Of a stretch of 64,000 nucleotides of DNA, positions 20,653-31,631 are shown piece after piece. This DNA is from Rhodoferax sp. GTDB taxonomy: Bacteria > Pseudomonadota > Gammaproteobacteria > Burkholderiales > Burkholderiaceae_C. The notes beneath the pieces are model-generated. The model did no database searches and had not been told where the DNA came from. It saw only the letters and a list, made by a program, of their open reading frames with translations. The stretch spans positions 99,280 to 163,279 of the forward strand of contig NZ_JAQTWL010000007.1 in the NCBI RefSeq assembly GCF_028689295.1. Direction: 5' to 3'. Each line of letters begins with the position of its first letter. The first letter of the stretch is position 1. The translations under genes were made by a program, and so were the position numbers.

Positions 20653-22521
20653 TTGGCTATATCCCAATCGTCGCTGCGCGCCCTCACACTGGGCGCCATC
20701 GGGGTCGTCTATGGCGACATCGGCACCAGCGTGCTCTATGCCGTCAAGGAGGTCTTCGGCTCGGGCCATGTGCTGTTTACACCCGACAATGTGCTGGGCA
20801 TTTTGTCGATCTTTTTCTGGACCCTCACGGTCATCATCTCGCTCAAATACGTGACCCTGGTGCTGCGCGCCGACAACAACGGCGAGGGCGGCTTGGTGGC
20901 CATGCTGGCGCTGGCCTCGCAGTCGGTCAAAGACAAGCCGCGCCTGCGCCGCGTGCTGCTCTTTGTCGGTATTTTTGGCACCTGCCTGTTTTATGGCGAC
21001 GGCGTCATCACACCTGCCATCTCGGTGCTGTCAGCGGTCGAAGGCCTGGAAGTGGTGTCGCCCAATTTCAAGAAGGCGGTGATCCCGCTCACGCTGGTGA
21101 TTTTGTTTGGTCTGTTTGCGGTGCAAAAACGCGGCACCGCCGACATCGGCAGATTTTTCGGTCCGATCACGCTGGTCTGGTTTGCTTGTATTGCCGCGCT
21201 GGGGCTGTGGCACATTGCGCACAACCCCGCTGTGCTTTGGGCGCTCAGCCCGCACCATGCGCTGCGTTTCATGTGGGCTGAGCCGCTCACCACCTTCATC
21301 ATCCTGGGCGCGGTGGTGCTGTGCGTCACCGGCGGCGAGGCGCTCTATGCCGACATGGGCCACTTTGGCAAAAAACCGATCCGGCTGGCCTGGTTTTGCG
21401 TGGTGATGCCAGCCCTCACACTCAATTATTTTGGCCAGGGGGCGCTGCTGCTGCATGACCAGACCGCCGTCAAAAACCCGTTTTTCATGATGGCCCCCGA
21501 CTGGGCCCTGCTGCCGCTGGTGGGTCTGGCCACGCTGGCCACGGTGATCGCCTCGCAAGCGCTGATCACCGGCGCCTTTTCAGTCACCAAACAGGTGATC
21601 CAGTTGGGCTACTTGCCGCGTTTTCAGGTTTGGCACACCAGCGTCAAGGAAACCGGGCAAATCTACATGCCGTTCGTCAATTGGGGGCTGTTTGTGCTGA
21701 TTGTGCTGGCGGTCATGCTGTTCAAGTCGTCGAGCAACCTGGCCGCCGCCTACGGCATTGCCGTCACGCTGGACATGCTGATCACCACGGTGCTGACCTT
21801 CTTTGTGATCCGCTATGCCTGGCATTACCCGCTGGCGCTGTGCCTGGCCGCGACCAGCGTGTTTTTTGTGGTGGACCTGGCGTTTTTCAGCTCCAACCTG
21901 CTCAAACTGGTCGATGGTGGCTGGTTTCCATTGTTGATTGCCGCCGGGGTTTTCACCGTGATGCTGACCTGGAAAGATGGCCGGCGTCTAATGAACAAAA
22001 AGCTGGCCGCCGATGCCATCGATCTGACCAGCTTTCTGGAAGCCGTGTTTGTCAGCCCGCCAACCCGCGTCGCGGGCACCGCGGTGTTTCTGACCGCGGC
22101 GTCCGGCACCGTGCCCAATGCCATGCTGCACAACCTCAAGCACAACAAGGTGCTGCACGAGGTCAACCTGTTTGTCACGGTGTTCAACCACGAAGTGCCC
22201 TGGATCGGCATGGACAAGCGCCTGGAACTCGAAGCGCTGGGGCACGATTGCTGGCAGGTGGTGGTGAACTACGGCTTCAAGAACGACCCCGATCTGCCGC
22301 GCGCGCTGCAGTTGATGAAGGGCCGTGGTTTTCATCTGGATCCGATGAGCACCAGTTATTTCCTGAGCCGCGACACCATCGCCCCCACGCTTGGCGGCGG
22401 CATGGCGCAATGGCGCGAAAAACTGTTCGCCCAAATGCACCTGAACGCCAGCGGCGCGGCCAGCTTCCTCAAGCTGCCCAGCAACTCGGTGGTCGAGCTG
22501 GGCAGCAAGATTGAAATCTAA
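20653..22521 (+). CDS. kup: Low-affinity potassium transporter Kup
   Basis: Inner-membrane K+/H+ symporter. 622 residues: about 12 helices in the first 430, then a cytoplasmic domain. Conserved motifs are [17 protein letters not shown] at about 12-28, [11 protein letters not shown] near 73, and [16 protein letters not shown] near 116. The start appears to be TTG at 20653; no in-frame ATG exists before the first helix motif, and only a weak GGGTGA precedes it. Surrounded by gshA and gshB; K+ transport and glutathione are physiologically linked in other bacteria (glutathione-gated efflux), which may explain the grouping. Confidence 0.95.
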   Translation: MAISQSSLRALTLGAIGVVYGDIGTSVLYAVKEVFGSGHVLFTPDNVLGILSIFFWTLTVIISLKYVTLVLRADNNGEGGLVAMLALASQSVKDKPRLRRVLLFVGIFGTCLFYGDGVITPAISVLSAVEGLEVVSPNFKKAVIPLTLVILFGLFAVQKRGTADIGRFFGPITLVWFACIAALGLWHIAHNPAVLWALSPHHALRFMWAEPLTTFIILGAVVLCVTGGEALYADMGHFGKKPIRLAWFCVVMPALTLNYFGQGALLLHDQTAVKNPFFMMAPDWALLPLVGLATLATVIASQALITGAFSVTKQVIQLGYLPRFQVWHTSVKETGQIYMPFVNWGLFVLIVLAVMLFKSSSNLAAAYGIAVTLDMLITTVLTFFVIRYAWHYPLALCLAATSVFFVVDLAFFSSNLLKLVDGGWFPLLIAAGVFTVMLTWKDGRRLMNKKLAADAIDLTSFLEAVFVSPPTRVAGTAVFLTAASGTVPNAMLHNLKHNKVLHEVNLFVTVFNHEVPWIGMDKRLELEALGHDCWQVVVNYGFKNDPDLPRALQLMKGRGFHLDPMSTSYFLSRDTIAPTLGGGMAQWREKLFAQMHLNASGAASFLKLPSNSVVELGSKIEI

Positions 22522-22530
22522 GGACCCCGA

Positions 22531-23490
22531 ATGCACCTGTTGTTTGTCGCCGACCCGCTTGAATCCTTCAAGATTTACAAGGACACCACCTTTGCCATGA
22601 TGCGCGAGGCGCAAGCGCGCGGCCACCAGATCAGCGCCTGTGAAGCCAAGGACATCATGTGGCAGCGTGGCGCCGCCGTGGCCGCTTGGGTGCGCGACAT
22701 CACGCTCACCGGCGACCTGGTGCACTGGTTCAGCGCGGCGCAGCGCAAGCCCGATGAGCGCAGGCAGGCGCTCAAGGACTTCGACGCCGTGGTGATGCGC
22801 AAGGACCCGCCGTTCGACAGCGAGTTTTTCTACGCCACCCACCTGCTGGAGCAGGCCGAGCGCGAGGGCGCCAAGGTTTTCAACAAACCGCGCGCCCTGC
22901 GCGACCACCCCGAAAAGCTGGCCATTCTCGAATGGCCGCAGTTCATCGGACCGACCCTGGTCACACGCGACGCGCAGGACATCAAACGCTTTCATGCCGA
23001 GCACCACGACATCATCCTCAAACCGCTCGACGGCATGGGCGGCACGGGCATCTTCCGGGTCAAGGCAGATGGCCTGAACCTTGGGGCCATCATCGAAACG
23101 CTGAACCGGGACGGCGCCCAGACCGTGATGGTGCAAAAGTTTTTGCCTGCCATCTCAGAGGGCGACAAACGCATTTTGGTGATTGGCGGCCAAACCGTGC
23201 CCTATTGCCTGGCGCGCATTCCGCAAGGTGGTGAAGTACGCGGCAACCTGGCCGCTGGCGGCAAGGGCGTGGCCCAGCCCCTGAGCCCGCGCGACCGCGA
23301 CATCGCCGAAGCCATCGGCCCGGTGCTGGCCGGGCGCGGTTTGCTGCTGATGGGGCTGGACGTGATCGGCGACAGCCTGACCGAGATCAACGTCACCAGC
23401 CCGACCTGCTTTCAGGAAATTGCTGACCAGACCGGGTTTGACGTGGCCGCCATGTTTGTGCAGGCGCTGGAAGCTGCGGCGGCATCATGA
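22531..23490 (+). CDS. gshB: Glutathione synthetase
   Basis: Second step of glutathione synthesis, addition of glycine to gamma-glutamylcysteine. 319 residues with an ATP-grasp fold: VVMRKDPPFDSEF near residue 88, ILKPLDGMGGTGIF near 162 (nucleotide-binding), and LLMGLDVIGDSLTEINVTSPT near 271 (metal-binding Glu/Asn). Follows kup by 9 bases and overlaps the RNB gene by four bases (ATGA), so one operon. Confidence 0.96.
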   Translation: MHLLFVADPLESFKIYKDTTFAMMREAQARGHQISACEAKDIMWQRGAAVAAWVRDITLTGDLVHWFSAAQRKPDERRQALKDFDAVVMRKDPPFDSEFFYATHLLEQAEREGAKVFNKPRALRDHPEKLAILEWPQFIGPTLVTRDAQDIKRFHAEHHDIILKPLDGMGGTGIFRVKADGLNLGAIIETLNRDGAQTVMVQKFLPAISEGDKRILVIGGQTVPYCLARIPQGGEVRGNLAAGGKGVAQPLSPRDRDIAEAIGPVLAGRGLLLMGLDVIGDSLTEINVTSPTCFQEIADQTGFDVAAMFVQALEAAAAS

Positions 23491-24959
23491 ACCAAAACCA
23501 TCCGCACCATCGCGCTGACCTGGTCCGCATTGCCACCCTCGCCATGACCGAGCGCGGGCTGGAACCTGAATTTCCGGCGCGTGTCGAGCGCGAGCTGGCC
23601 ACCATCACCGGCCCCGGCAGCGAGGCTGGCCCGGATATCCACGACCTGACGGCGCTGCTGTGGTGCTCCATCGACAACGACGATTCGCGCGATCTGGATC
23701 AGCTCACGGTCTGCGAGCCGCTGGACCAGGGCCTGGTCAGGCTGTGGGTGGCCATCGCCGATGTGGACGCGCTGGTCAAGAAAGGCGGCGCCATCGACGA
23801 GCATGCGCTCACCAACACCACCTCGGTGTACACCTCGGCGCGCATTTTCCCGATGCTGCCCGAGCGCCTGTCCACCGACCTGACCTCGCTCAATTTTGCC
23901 GAAGACCGGCTCGCGCTGGTGACTGAAATGGTCTTCAACGCCGATGCCTCGCTGGCGGGCGCCACGGTGTACCGCGCCCGGGTGCGCAACAAGGCCAAGC
24001 TGGACTATGACGCTGTCAGCGCCTGGATAGACGGCGACGCCGCGCTGCCTGCTGCAGCCGCGGTGGTGCCCGGCATGGAGGCGCAACTGCGCACGCAGGA
24101 CGCGCTGGCCCAGCGTCTGCGGGTGCGTCGGCGTGCCGAGGGCTCGCTGGAATTGGAAACCTTTCAGCCGCGCGCCGTGTTTGATGGTGAGCAAGTGATC
24201 GATATTCTTCAGCAAGTGCAAAACCGCGCGCGTCAACTGATCGAGGAAGTGATGATTGCCACCAACGGCTGCACCGCGCGTTACCTGGCCGGGCGGGGCG
24301 GTGCCTCGTTGCGGCGCGTGGTGCGCTCGCCTGAACGCTGGCAGCGCATTGTGGCGGTGGCCCAGGAGTTAGGCGAAACCCTGCCGACCGAGCCCGACTC
24401 CAAAGCGCTGGAGGCTTTTCTGGCCAAACGCCGCCAGGCCGACCCGTTGCGCTTTCCCGATTTGTCGCTCGTGATCGTGCGGCTCATGGGCTCGGGCGAA
24501 TACGTGGTGGAGACGCCCAGTGGCCCCCCGGTGGGCCACTTTGGACTGGCCGTGCGCGACTACACGCACTCGACGGCGCCAAACCGGCGCTTTCCCGACC
24601 TGATTACCTCGCGGCTGCTCAAGGCGGCGCTGGCCGACAAGCCACAGCCTTATTCGAACGCTGAACTGGCCGACCTGGCCCTGCATTGCACCCGCCAGGA
24701 AGACGCCGCCCAAAAGGTCGAGCGGCGCATGCGCAAGTCCGAGGCGGCGCTGCTGCTGGAGGCACACATCGGCCAGCGCTACGACGCGATCGTGACCGGC
24801 AGTACCACCGACGGCATCTGGGTCCGCATTTTCACGCCACCCGCCGAGGGCAAGCTGGTACGCGGGCAAACCAGCCTCAAGGTGGGCGACCAAATCCGGG
24901 TCAAGCTGGTCGCCACTGACGTGGAACGCGGCTTTATCGACTTTGTGACAAGCGATTGA
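23487..24959 (+). CDS. RNB-domain exoribonuclease (RNase II/R family, short form)
   Basis: 490 residues, shorter than RNase R or RNase II, with little N-terminal RNA-binding sequence before the RNB catalytic domain. The catalytic Asp cluster is in IDNDDSRDLDQLTV near residue 58. A later segment, DYTHSTAPNRRFPDL near 355, fits the substrate channel. A short C-terminal S1-like part ends the protein. Probably degrades RNA 3' to 5'. Overlaps gshB by four bases and its stop overlaps the helicase TTG start (TTGA). Confidence 0.88.
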   Translation: MNQNHPHHRADLVRIATLAMTERGLEPEFPARVERELATITGPGSEAGPDIHDLTALLWCSIDNDDSRDLDQLTVCEPLDQGLVRLWVAIADVDALVKKGGAIDEHALTNTTSVYTSARIFPMLPERLSTDLTSLNFAEDRLALVTEMVFNADASLAGATVYRARVRNKAKLDYDAVSAWIDGDAALPAAAAVVPGMEAQLRTQDALAQRLRVRRRAEGSLELETFQPRAVFDGEQVIDILQQVQNRARQLIEEVMIATNGCTARYLAGRGGASLRRVVRSPERWQRIVAVAQELGETLPTEPDSKALEAFLAKRRQADPLRFPDLSLVIVRLMGSGEYVVETPSGPPVGHFGLAVRDYTHSTAPNRRFPDLITSRLLKAALADKPQPYSNAELADLALHCTRQEDAAQKVERRMRKSEAALLLEAHIGQRYDAIVTGSTTDGIWVRIFTPPAEGKLVRGQTSLKVGDQIRVKLVATDVERGFIDFVTSD

Positions 24960-27112
24960 GCCCCGCCTCCAATACCGGCCTGAACCTGGCCCAGCAAGAA
25001 GCCGTGAACTTCATGCACGGCCCCTGCCTGGTGCTGGCCGGCGCCGGCTCGGGCAAAACGCGCGTCATTACCCACAAGATCGGCCGCTTGATCCAGTCCG
25101 GGGTGGCTGCCAAAAACATCTTCGCCATCACCTTCACCAACAAGGCCGCCGCCGAGATGCGCGAACGCGCCCGGGGCCTGATCGGCAAGGCGGCCAAGGA
25201 CGCGGTGATTTGCACCTTTCACGCCCTGGGTGTGCGCCTGCTGCGCGAAGATGGCGCGGCGCTGGGGCTGAAACCGCATTTTTCGATTCTCGACAGTGAC
25301 GACGTCAACAGCATTCTGAAAGACGCTGGCGGCTCGGTGGACGCTGCCACGGCGCGCCAATGGCAATGGACCATCAGCCTGTGGAAAAACCAGGGACTCA
25401 ACGCCGCAGCGGCGGCAGCCCAGGCCAGCAGCGACAGCGAGCGCACCGTGGCGCGCGTGATGGCGCATTACGAGGAACGGCTCACTGCCTACCAGAGCGT
25501 GGACTTTGACGACCTGATCAGCCTGCCCCTCAAACTGCTGCAAAACCACGAATCCGTGCGGCAAAAGTGGCAGGCCCAGGTCGTGCACATTCTGGTGGAC
25601 GAGTACCAGGACACCAACGCCACCCAATACGAATTGCTGAGACTGCTGGTCGGTGGCAAGGACCCGGCGCAGGCCCGCTTTACCGCGGTGGGCGACGACG
25701 ACCAGTCCATTTACGGCTGGCGTGGCGCCACGCTGGACAACCTGAAAAAGCTGCCCGTCGATTTTCCGGCGCTCAAGGTCATCAAGCTGGAGCAAAACTA
25801 CCGCTCCACCGGTGCCATTTTGCGGGCCGCCAACAACGTGATCGGCCCCAACCCCAAGCTCTACCCCAAAAACCTGTGGAGCGACCTGGGCGAAGGCGAA
25901 CCGGTTCGGGTGGTCGATGCCGACACCGAAGAACACGAGGCCGAGCGCACCGTGGCGCGCATCCAGAGCCTGCGCGCCAGCGGCCTGAACCAGGCCGGGC
26001 CGCAGTTCAAGGAATTCCGCGACTTTGCCGTGCTCTACCGCGCCAACCACCAGGCCAAGACTTTTGAGAAGGCACTGCGCAAGGCGGCGATTCCGTACAA
26101 GGTGTCCGGGGGCACCAGCTTTTTTGACCGCGCCGAAATCAAGGACCTGTGCGCCTGGTTTCGCCTGTGGATCAACAACAACGACGACCCGGCGTTTTTG
26201 CGCGCCGTGACCACGCCCAAGCGCGGCATTGGCCACCAGACGCTTAGCGCTTTGGGCGACTTTGCCAGCAAATACCGGGTCAGCATGTTCGAGGCGCTGT
26301 TTTCCAGCAGCCTTGGGGCAGTGATCTCGGGCAAGGCGCTGGGCAGTCTGCACGAGTTCGGCCGCGAGATCAACGACCTCGAATTCCGCGCCCGCCACAC
26401 GCTGGGGGCTGAGGCCGCCAAAGCCTTCTTGATTGACTGGCTCAAGGCCATCGGCTTTGAGAAATACCTTTACGACGGAGAAGACAGCGACAAAGTGGGC
26501 GCCGCGCGCTGGAGCAACGTGCTGGACTTTTGCGACTGGATGAGCGGGCGCTGTGGCGGCCAGATCGACGATGCGGCCGGCGTGAGCACGGCGGGCGAGG
26601 TCAAGTCGCTGCTCGACGTGGCGCAAACGGTATCGCTCTTGTCCACCATCAACGAGCGCGAGACCGACCAGAACGTGGTCACGTTGTCCACCCTGCACGC
26701 ATCCAAGGGACTGGAGTGGCCGCATGTGATGCTGGTCGGCGTGACCGAGGGCATGCTGCCGTTCAAGCTGCGCGACAACCCCGACGACCTGCCGGCGGGC
26801 AACGCGTCGAGCGCGCTGCGTGCGGCCGCACAAGAGGCCGCCAGCGAGACACTCACCACGCATCTGCAAGAAGAGCGCCGCCTGATGTACGTCGGCATCA
26901 CCCGCGCCCAGCGCAGCCTGGCCGTGAGCTGGACACGCAAGCGCAAAAAAGGCCGCGAGATGATTGCCGCCCAGCCCAGCCGCTTCATCGCCGAGATGGG
27001 ACTGGATCAGAACACGGTAAAAGAAGACCCGCGCGAGAAGCTCAAGGCCTTGCGCGCCGAATTTGCCCAGAAGGCGCTGGACGGCGCGGCGGCGCGGGCG
27101 CTGGTGCGCTGA
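24956..27112 (+). CDS. rep: ATP-dependent DNA helicase Rep
   Basis: Superfamily 1A 3'-5' helicase acting at replication forks. 718 residues, with all helicase motifs present: AGAGSGKTRV near residue 31, FTNKAAAEM near 62, VDEYQDTNATQYE near 214, GDDDQSIYGWRGA near 243, EQNYRST near 278, LSTLHASKGLEWPHV near 575, and YVGITRAQR near 644. The start is taken as TTG 24956, overlapping the upstream stop as TTGA; homologues begin at the same place just before LNLAQQEAV. Last gene of the gshB-RNB-rep unit. Confidence 0.93.
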   Translation: MSPASNTGLNLAQQEAVNFMHGPCLVLAGAGSGKTRVITHKIGRLIQSGVAAKNIFAITFTNKAAAEMRERARGLIGKAAKDAVICTFHALGVRLLREDGAALGLKPHFSILDSDDVNSILKDAGGSVDAATARQWQWTISLWKNQGLNAAAAAAQASSDSERTVARVMAHYEERLTAYQSVDFDDLISLPLKLLQNHESVRQKWQAQVVHILVDEYQDTNATQYELLRLLVGGKDPAQARFTAVGDDDQSIYGWRGATLDNLKKLPVDFPALKVIKLEQNYRSTGAILRAANNVIGPNPKLYPKNLWSDLGEGEPVRVVDADTEEHEAERTVARIQSLRASGLNQAGPQFKEFRDFAVLYRANHQAKTFEKALRKAAIPYKVSGGTSFFDRAEIKDLCAWFRLWINNNDDPAFLRAVTTPKRGIGHQTLSALGDFASKYRVSMFEALFSSSLGAVISGKALGSLHEFGREINDLEFRARHTLGAEAAKAFLIDWLKAIGFEKYLYDGEDSDKVGAARWSNVLDFCDWMSGRCGGQIDDAAGVSTAGEVKSLLDVAQTVSLLSTINERETDQNVVTLSTLHASKGLEWPHVMLVGVTEGMLPFKLRDNPDDLPAGNASSALRAAAQEAASETLTTHLQEERRLMYVGITRAQRSLAVSWTRKRKKGREMIAAQPSRFIAEMGLDQNTVKEDPREKLKALRAEFAQKALDGAAARALVR

Positions 27113-27134
27113 CAAAGAAAGGCCCTGGAACTTC

Positions 27135-28280
27135 ATGAACTTCACATCTCCTGCCATCACGGTGGCGTTCGTGTTTGCCTTCGCAGCCGCACCGCCCCCG
27201 GCTGTCGCTCAAGGCAAGGCTGAAGCCGCCGCCTCCAAAACGCTGGACTGGCAGCAGTGCAGCGCCCTGCGCGGTGACAGCGTGGCCCGCCTGCAATGTT
27301 TTGACCGGTGGGCGGCGCAGCAAGCCCGGCCCAACGCGCCCGGCACAGCCGTGCGGCCAAGCCCGCAAGCCTCAGCGCCGGTCCTCATCACCATGACAGC
27401 CCCCGAAGTGCACAACTGCAAGAACCCGCGGTTTTCAGAGCTGTCGCGTTATTGGGAGCTGGAGGCCGGCAGCGACTGCGGCACCTTCGGCATACGCGGC
27501 TACCAGCCCATCAGCCTGTCGTGGATCGGCTCGGACAGCGTCAACACCCAGCCCACCTCGCCATCGCCCGAGCATTCGGCGACGTCCGCCCTGTCGTTCA
27601 AAACCTCGGAGCTGCGCATTGGTCTGTCGGTCCGCACCAAAATCGCACAAGGACTGCTGACGCAAAACGAGCCATTCAAGCGCGACTCGATCTGGTTTGC
27701 CTATTCGCAAAAATCCAACTGGCAACTCTTCAGCGGCGACCTGTCACGCCCGTTCCGCACCACCGACCATGAGCCCGAGCTCATCTACATCTATCCGCTG
27801 GAGGCGCCATTGCCCTGGGGTTGGCAACTGCGCTACGCCGGCCTCAGCGTGAACCACCAGTCCAACGGCCAGCCGCTGCCCCTGTCCAGAAGCTGGAACC
27901 GCACCGTGCTGATGGCGGGCATGGAAAAGAACCAGGAGTTTTACGTGTTCGGCAAGCTCTGGTACCGCATGCCCGAGGTGGCGCAAGCCGATGACAACCC
28001 CGACATCAGCGACCTGATCGGCCGCGCCGAATTGACGGGCTATTGGAACGTCAACCCCGACCACACGCTGGGCGTGACCCTGCGCCACTCGCTGCGCGCC
28101 AACAGCAACGGCTCGGTGCGCCTGGAGTGGCTGCGCAAACTGGGCGACAGCGGTTTTGTCGGCAACAACAGCGGCCTGCGTTTGCACACCCAACTGTTCA
28201 GCGGTTACGGCGATTCGTTGATCGACTACAACCGCCGGCGCACGGTGCTGAGTGTGGGACTGAGTCTGGTGGACTGGTAG
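27135..28280 (+). CDS. pldA: Outer-membrane phospholipase A (OMPLA)
   Basis: Outer-membrane beta-barrel lipase that hydrolyses phospholipids misplaced in the outer leaflet. 381 residues from ATG 27135, with a signal peptide ending near AVAQG (residue 26). A proline-rich linker of about 60 residues precedes the barrel. The catalytic triad is visible as H241 and S243 in NHQSNG and N255 in RSWNRT, with the same 14-residue His-to-Asn spacing as E. coli OMPLA. The protein ends in an amphipathic strand with terminal Trp, typical of barrel C-termini. The last 39 bases of the gene are repeated imperfectly at 35086-35124. Confidence 0.92.
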   Translation: MNFTSPAITVAFVFAFAAAPPPAVAQGKAEAAASKTLDWQQCSALRGDSVARLQCFDRWAAQQARPNAPGTAVRPSPQASAPVLITMTAPEVHNCKNPRFSELSRYWELEAGSDCGTFGIRGYQPISLSWIGSDSVNTQPTSPSPEHSATSALSFKTSELRIGLSVRTKIAQGLLTQNEPFKRDSIWFAYSQKSNWQLFSGDLSRPFRTTDHEPELIYIYPLEAPLPWGWQLRYAGLSVNHQSNGQPLPLSRSWNRTVLMAGMEKNQEFYVFGKLWYRMPEVAQADDNPDISDLIGRAELTGYWNVNPDHTLGVTLRHSLRANSNGSVRLEWLRKLGDSGFVGNNSGLRLHTQLFSGYGDSLIDYNRRRTVLSVGLSLVDW

Positions 28281-28353
28281 CTACTAAATCTGCGGCTTCT
28301 TGCGCTGGTCTTTGTTGACCTAGCATTCGTTTTCACGACCACATTGACCAGGG

Positions 28354-28371
28354 CAGTCATTCAGATGACTG
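28354..28371. terminator. Small inverted repeat between convergent pldA and patD-like genes
   Basis: Perfect seven-base-pair stem CAGTCAT / ATGACTG with a four-base loop, in the 100-base gap between two convergent genes. No T tract follows in either direction, so it is only a weak candidate for a bidirectional terminator. Confidence 0.3.
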
Positions 28372-28380
28372 AGCGCGGTC

Positions 28381-29835
28381 TCAATTGTGTTTGATCATGA
28401 CATGACGGGCGCAACTGTAGTCTTCCAACGCATAGACCGACATGTCTTTCCCATAGCCTGACTGCTTCATGCCGCCGTGCGGCATCTCGGAAACCAGCAT
28501 GAAGTGCGTGTTGACCCATGTGCAGCCGTATTGCAGGCGTGAAGCGATGGCCATCGCCTGGCCCACATCGCGCGTCCAGACAGAGCTTGCCAAGCCGTAT
28601 TCCGAGTCGTTGGCGTAAGCAATGGCTTGCTCAGCATCCTTGATCCGGGTGACCGATACCACCGGGCCAAACACCTCGCTGCGGACGATCTCGTCTTTCT
28701 GCAGCGCTCCGGCCACCACGGTGGGTTTGTAGAAGAAGCCTTTGCTGCCCAGTGTGCTGCCGCCGGTGGTGATTTCGATGTGAGAGAGTTCCCGTGCGCG
28801 ATCCACAAAGCTGGCCACGCGATCACGCTGGCGCATTGAAATCAGCGGACCCATCTCGACGCCGCTCTCTTGCTGGGTGCCTGTTTTGATGGTGGAGACG
28901 GCGCTGCTGAGGTCGGCGACCAGACGGTCATAAATCTTTTCGCCCGCGTAAATGCGGCAGGCCGCCGTGCAGTCCTGCCCGGCGTTGTAGTAGCCAAAGG
29001 TACGCACGCCCTCAACCACGCTGGCAATGTCGGCATCGTCAAGCACGATCACCGGCGCTTTGCCGCCCAACTCCATGTGGGTGCGCTTGATGCCGCGCGC
29101 AGCCGCTTCCATGATCTTGCTGCCGGTGGACACGTCGCCGGTGAGCGATGCCATGCGGATGCGCGGGTCGCGAATCAGCGGCGCACCCACCGTGTCGCCG
29201 CGGCCACAGACGATGTTGACAACACCGGGTGGCAAGATATCGGCCAGCAATTCACCCAGGCGCAGGGTGGAGAGTGGCGTCATTTCAGATGGCTTGAGGA
29301 CCACCGTGTTGCCCATGGCAATGGCTGGTCCGAGCTTCCAGGCGGCCATCATTTGTGGATAGTTCCACGGCGCGATGGAGGCCACCACGCCCAACGGATC
29401 GCGGCGGATCATGCTGGTGTGGCCGGGCAGGTATTCACCGGCCAGCGAACCCGGCATGTTGCGGATGGCCCCGGCAAAAAAGCGGTACACGTCAGCAATG
29501 GCGGGTATCTCGTCGTTGCGTGCGGCGCTGAGCGGTTTGCCGCAGTTGAGTGACTCCAGCATCGAGAGTTCGTCGCCATTGGCCTCGATCGCATCGGCGA
29601 TTTTGTGCAGGTAGGCGCTGCGGTCCTTCGGGGTGAGCGCCGCCCAAGCCGGAAAAGCGGCGTTGGCGGCATCGACAGCCTGGCGCAGCTGGTCGGCGCT
29701 GGCTTCGCGCACCTCGCACAGCGTTTCTCCGGTGGCGGGGTTCAACACCTGCTCGGCGCGGCCTTCGCCGGTAACAGGGGTGCCGTTGATCAGCAATTGG
29801 GTAGGGAAGCGCGGAGCAGCCATGATGCGTTGCAT
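28381..29835 (-). CDS. patD: Aldehyde dehydrogenase, gamma-aminobutyraldehyde dehydrogenase-like
   Basis: NAD-dependent aldehyde dehydrogenase of about 484 residues (start 29835; an ATG at 29823 is also possible). The catalytic Cys is in [12 protein letters not shown] near residue 285 and the catalytic Glu in MELGGKAP near 252. PWNYP near 150 and [14 protein letters not shown] near 365 fit the PatD/YdcW branch, which oxidises 4-aminobutanal from putrescine to GABA. The substrate call rests largely on context: it follows four genes arranged like E. coli ydcSTUV, with 19 bases to the upstream permease gene. Other betaine-aldehyde-like substrates cannot be excluded. Confidence 0.8.
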   Translation of the reverse strand: MQRIMAAPRFPTQLLINGTPVTGEGRAEQVLNPATGETLCEVREASADQLRQAVDAANAAFPAWAALTPKDRSAYLHKIADAIEANGDELSMLESLNCGKPLSAARNDEIPAIADVYRFFAGAIRNMPGSLAGEYLPGHTSMIRRDPLGVVASIAPWNYPQMMAAWKLGPAIAMGNTVVLKPSEMTPLSTLRLGELLADILPPGVVNIVCGRGDTVGAPLIRDPRIRMASLTGDVSTGSKIMEAAARGIKRTHMELGGKAPVIVLDDADIASVVEGVRTFGYYNAGQDCTAACRIYAGEKIYDRLVADLSSAVSTIKTGTQQESGVEMGPLISMRQRDRVASFVDRARELSHIEITTGGSTLGSKGFFYKPTVVAGALQKDEIVRSEVFGPVVSVTRIKDAEQAIAYANDSEYGLASSVWTRDVGQAMAIASRLQYGCTWVNTHFMLVSEMPHGGMKQSGYGKDMSVYALEDYSCARHVMIKHN

Positions 29836-29854
29836 AGTGTGGTTGATAAAGGGT

Positions 29855-30688
29855 TTAGCGTTGATTCGGATTGGCATCACCATCACGGGTGAGGCGCCAG
29901 GCAACAATGATCAGCGGCGCGGTCAGCAGCATCACCAGCAGCGCCACCACGTTGGTGATGGCGGCGTCGCGCGGGCGGCTGAGTTGGCTGAGAAGCCAGA
30001 TCGGCAACGTTTTGTCGCTACCGGATGTAAACGTGGTGACGATCAGCTCGTCCACCGACAGGGCAAACGCCAGAATGCCGCCGGCCAGAAGTGCGGTGCC
30101 GAGTTGGGGCACGATGACATGGCGCAGTGTGGTCAGCGTATCCGCACCCAGGTCCATCGAGGCCTCCCACAAGCGGTTGGGCAAACGGCGCAAACGCGCC
30201 ACCACGTTGTTGTGAACAATCACCACACAAAACGTGGCATGACCCACCACAATCGTCCAGTAGCCCGGCGTGACTTCCATCAACCTGAAGGCAGACAGAA
30301 GCGCAATTCCGGTCACGATGCCGGGCAGGGCAATCGGCAGGATCAGCAGGGTGGTGAAAGCGTTTTTGCCGAAGAATCGGTCGCGGTTCAGGGCGGCGGC
30401 CGTCAGCGTACCCAGCACCATGGCGATCAGAGTGGCCATGGCTGCCACCGATAGCGACAAGCCAATGGCGGAGCGAATATCGTCGCGCTCAATGGCCAGG
30501 CTGACCCAGCGCAGCGTCAGGCCGGTGATGGGGAAGCTGTAGCCTGCGCTGTTGTCGTTGAAGGCGTACAGCGCGATGAACACCAGTGGCAAGTGCAGGA
30601 AGGTCATTCCCCCATACGCAGCCAGACGCAAAAGCAGACCTTTAGGCAGGTGGAATGCACGGCGGGATATCTTTTTTTCAGAGTGCAT
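29855..30688 (-). CDS. ABC transporter permease, polyamine type (YdcV/PotC-like)
   Basis: 277 residues with six hydrophobic helices. The cytoplasmic EAA loop that contacts the ATPase is visible as [19 protein letters not shown] near residue 175. Matches the second permease of spermidine/putrescine-class importers. Start ATG 30688 overlaps the upstream permease gene by 11 bases, so it is coupled to it. Fourth gene of the operon. Confidence 0.88.
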   Translation of the reverse strand: MHSEKKISRRAFHLPKGLLLRLAAYGGMTFLHLPLVFIALYAFNDNSAGYSFPITGLTLRWVSLAIERDDIRSAIGLSLSVAAMATLIAMVLGTLTAAALNRDRFFGKNAFTTLLILPIALPGIVTGIALLSAFRLMEVTPGYWTIVVGHATFCVVIVHNNVVARLRRLPNRLWEASMDLGADTLTTLRHVIVPQLGTALLAGGILAFALSVDELIVTTFTSGSDKTLPIWLLSQLSRPRDAAITNVVALLVMLLTAPLIIVAWRLTRDGDANPNQR

Positions 30689-31631
30689 TGAAAGCCCCCA
30701 ACCGTCGTGCCAGCGCCAGGTACAGCGTAATCAGAACAATCGGCACGCAGGTAAATGCCGCAGCCATCGGAATGTTGCCAATGGTGCCTTGCAGGGTATA
30801 GACCATGTTGCCGATGTACAGGCCGGAAGGGCCGACCAGTTGCGGGATGATGTAGTCGCCCAGCGTGAGTGAAAAGGTGAAGATCGAACCCGCCACCACA
30901 CCCGGAAAAGCCAGCGGCCACAACACGGTGGTGAAGGTTTTGAACGGGCTGGCGCCCAGATCGGCTGAGGCCAGCAACAAATTGGCGGGCACCCGCTCAA
31001 TGGCAGCCTGGATCGGCAGAATCATGAACGGCAACCAGATGTAGGTCAGCACCAGAAAGCGCCCCAGATTGGAGGTCGCCAGCGTGTCGCCACCAATCAC
31101 CGGCAGGCGCAGCACGGCTTCCAGCACCGGAAGCAGGCCAAGCTGCTTGACGACCCAATAAATCATGCCCCCCTGCGCCAGCAGCACCGTCCAGGCGTAG
31201 GCCTTGACGATGTAGCTGGCCCACATGGGCAACATCACGCCGACAAAGAAAAAACCCTTTTCACGCGGCCCCGCGTAGTGCGCCATGTAATAGGCCACGG
31301 GAAAACCAATGGCCACCGTTCCCAGCGTCACCGCCACGGCCATGCCCAGCGTGCGCAGCACGATGTCGTAGTTGGCGGGGCTCAGCAGACTGGCAAAGTT
31401 GGCGGCGGTGATCTCGGTGGTCACCGTCATCGCCATCTCGTCGAAGGTAAAAATGCTCTGGCTCAGCAGCGTCAGGAGCGAGCCAACATAGACCACACCA
31501 AACCACAGCAAGGGCGGCAGCAACAGCAAAAAAATGGTCAAGGCTTGCCGTTGGTACAGCAGCGTGGACAGCGTGTTTCGCCAGCTGCCATTCAATGCGG
31601 GCAGGAGCGGTAAAGCTGCGGCTTTAGTCAT
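30678..31631 (-). CDS. ABC transporter permease, polyamine type (YdcU/PotB-like)
   Basis: 317 residues, with an N-terminal cytoplasmic tail of about 30 residues followed by six helices. The EAA-type loop is recognisable as [19 protein letters not shown] near residue 220. Partner of the YdcV-like permease in forming the inner-membrane channel. Overlaps the ATPase gene upstream by eight bases and the second permease gene downstream by 11 bases. Confidence 0.88.
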   Translation of the reverse strand: MTKAAALPLLPALNGSWRNTLSTLLYQRQALTIFLLLLPPLLWFGVVYVGSLLTLLSQSIFTFDEMAMTVTTEITAANFASLLSPANYDIVLRTLGMAVAVTLGTVAIGFPVAYYMAHYAGPREKGFFFVGVMLPMWASYIVKAYAWTVLLAQGGMIYWVVKQLGLLPVLEAVLRLPVIGGDTLATSNLGRFLVLTYIWLPFMILPIQAAIERVPANLLLASADLGASPFKTFTTVLWPLAFPGVVAGSIFTFSLTLGDYIIPQLVGPSGLYIGNMVYTLQGTIGNIPMAAAFTCVPIVLITLYLALARRLGAFNAL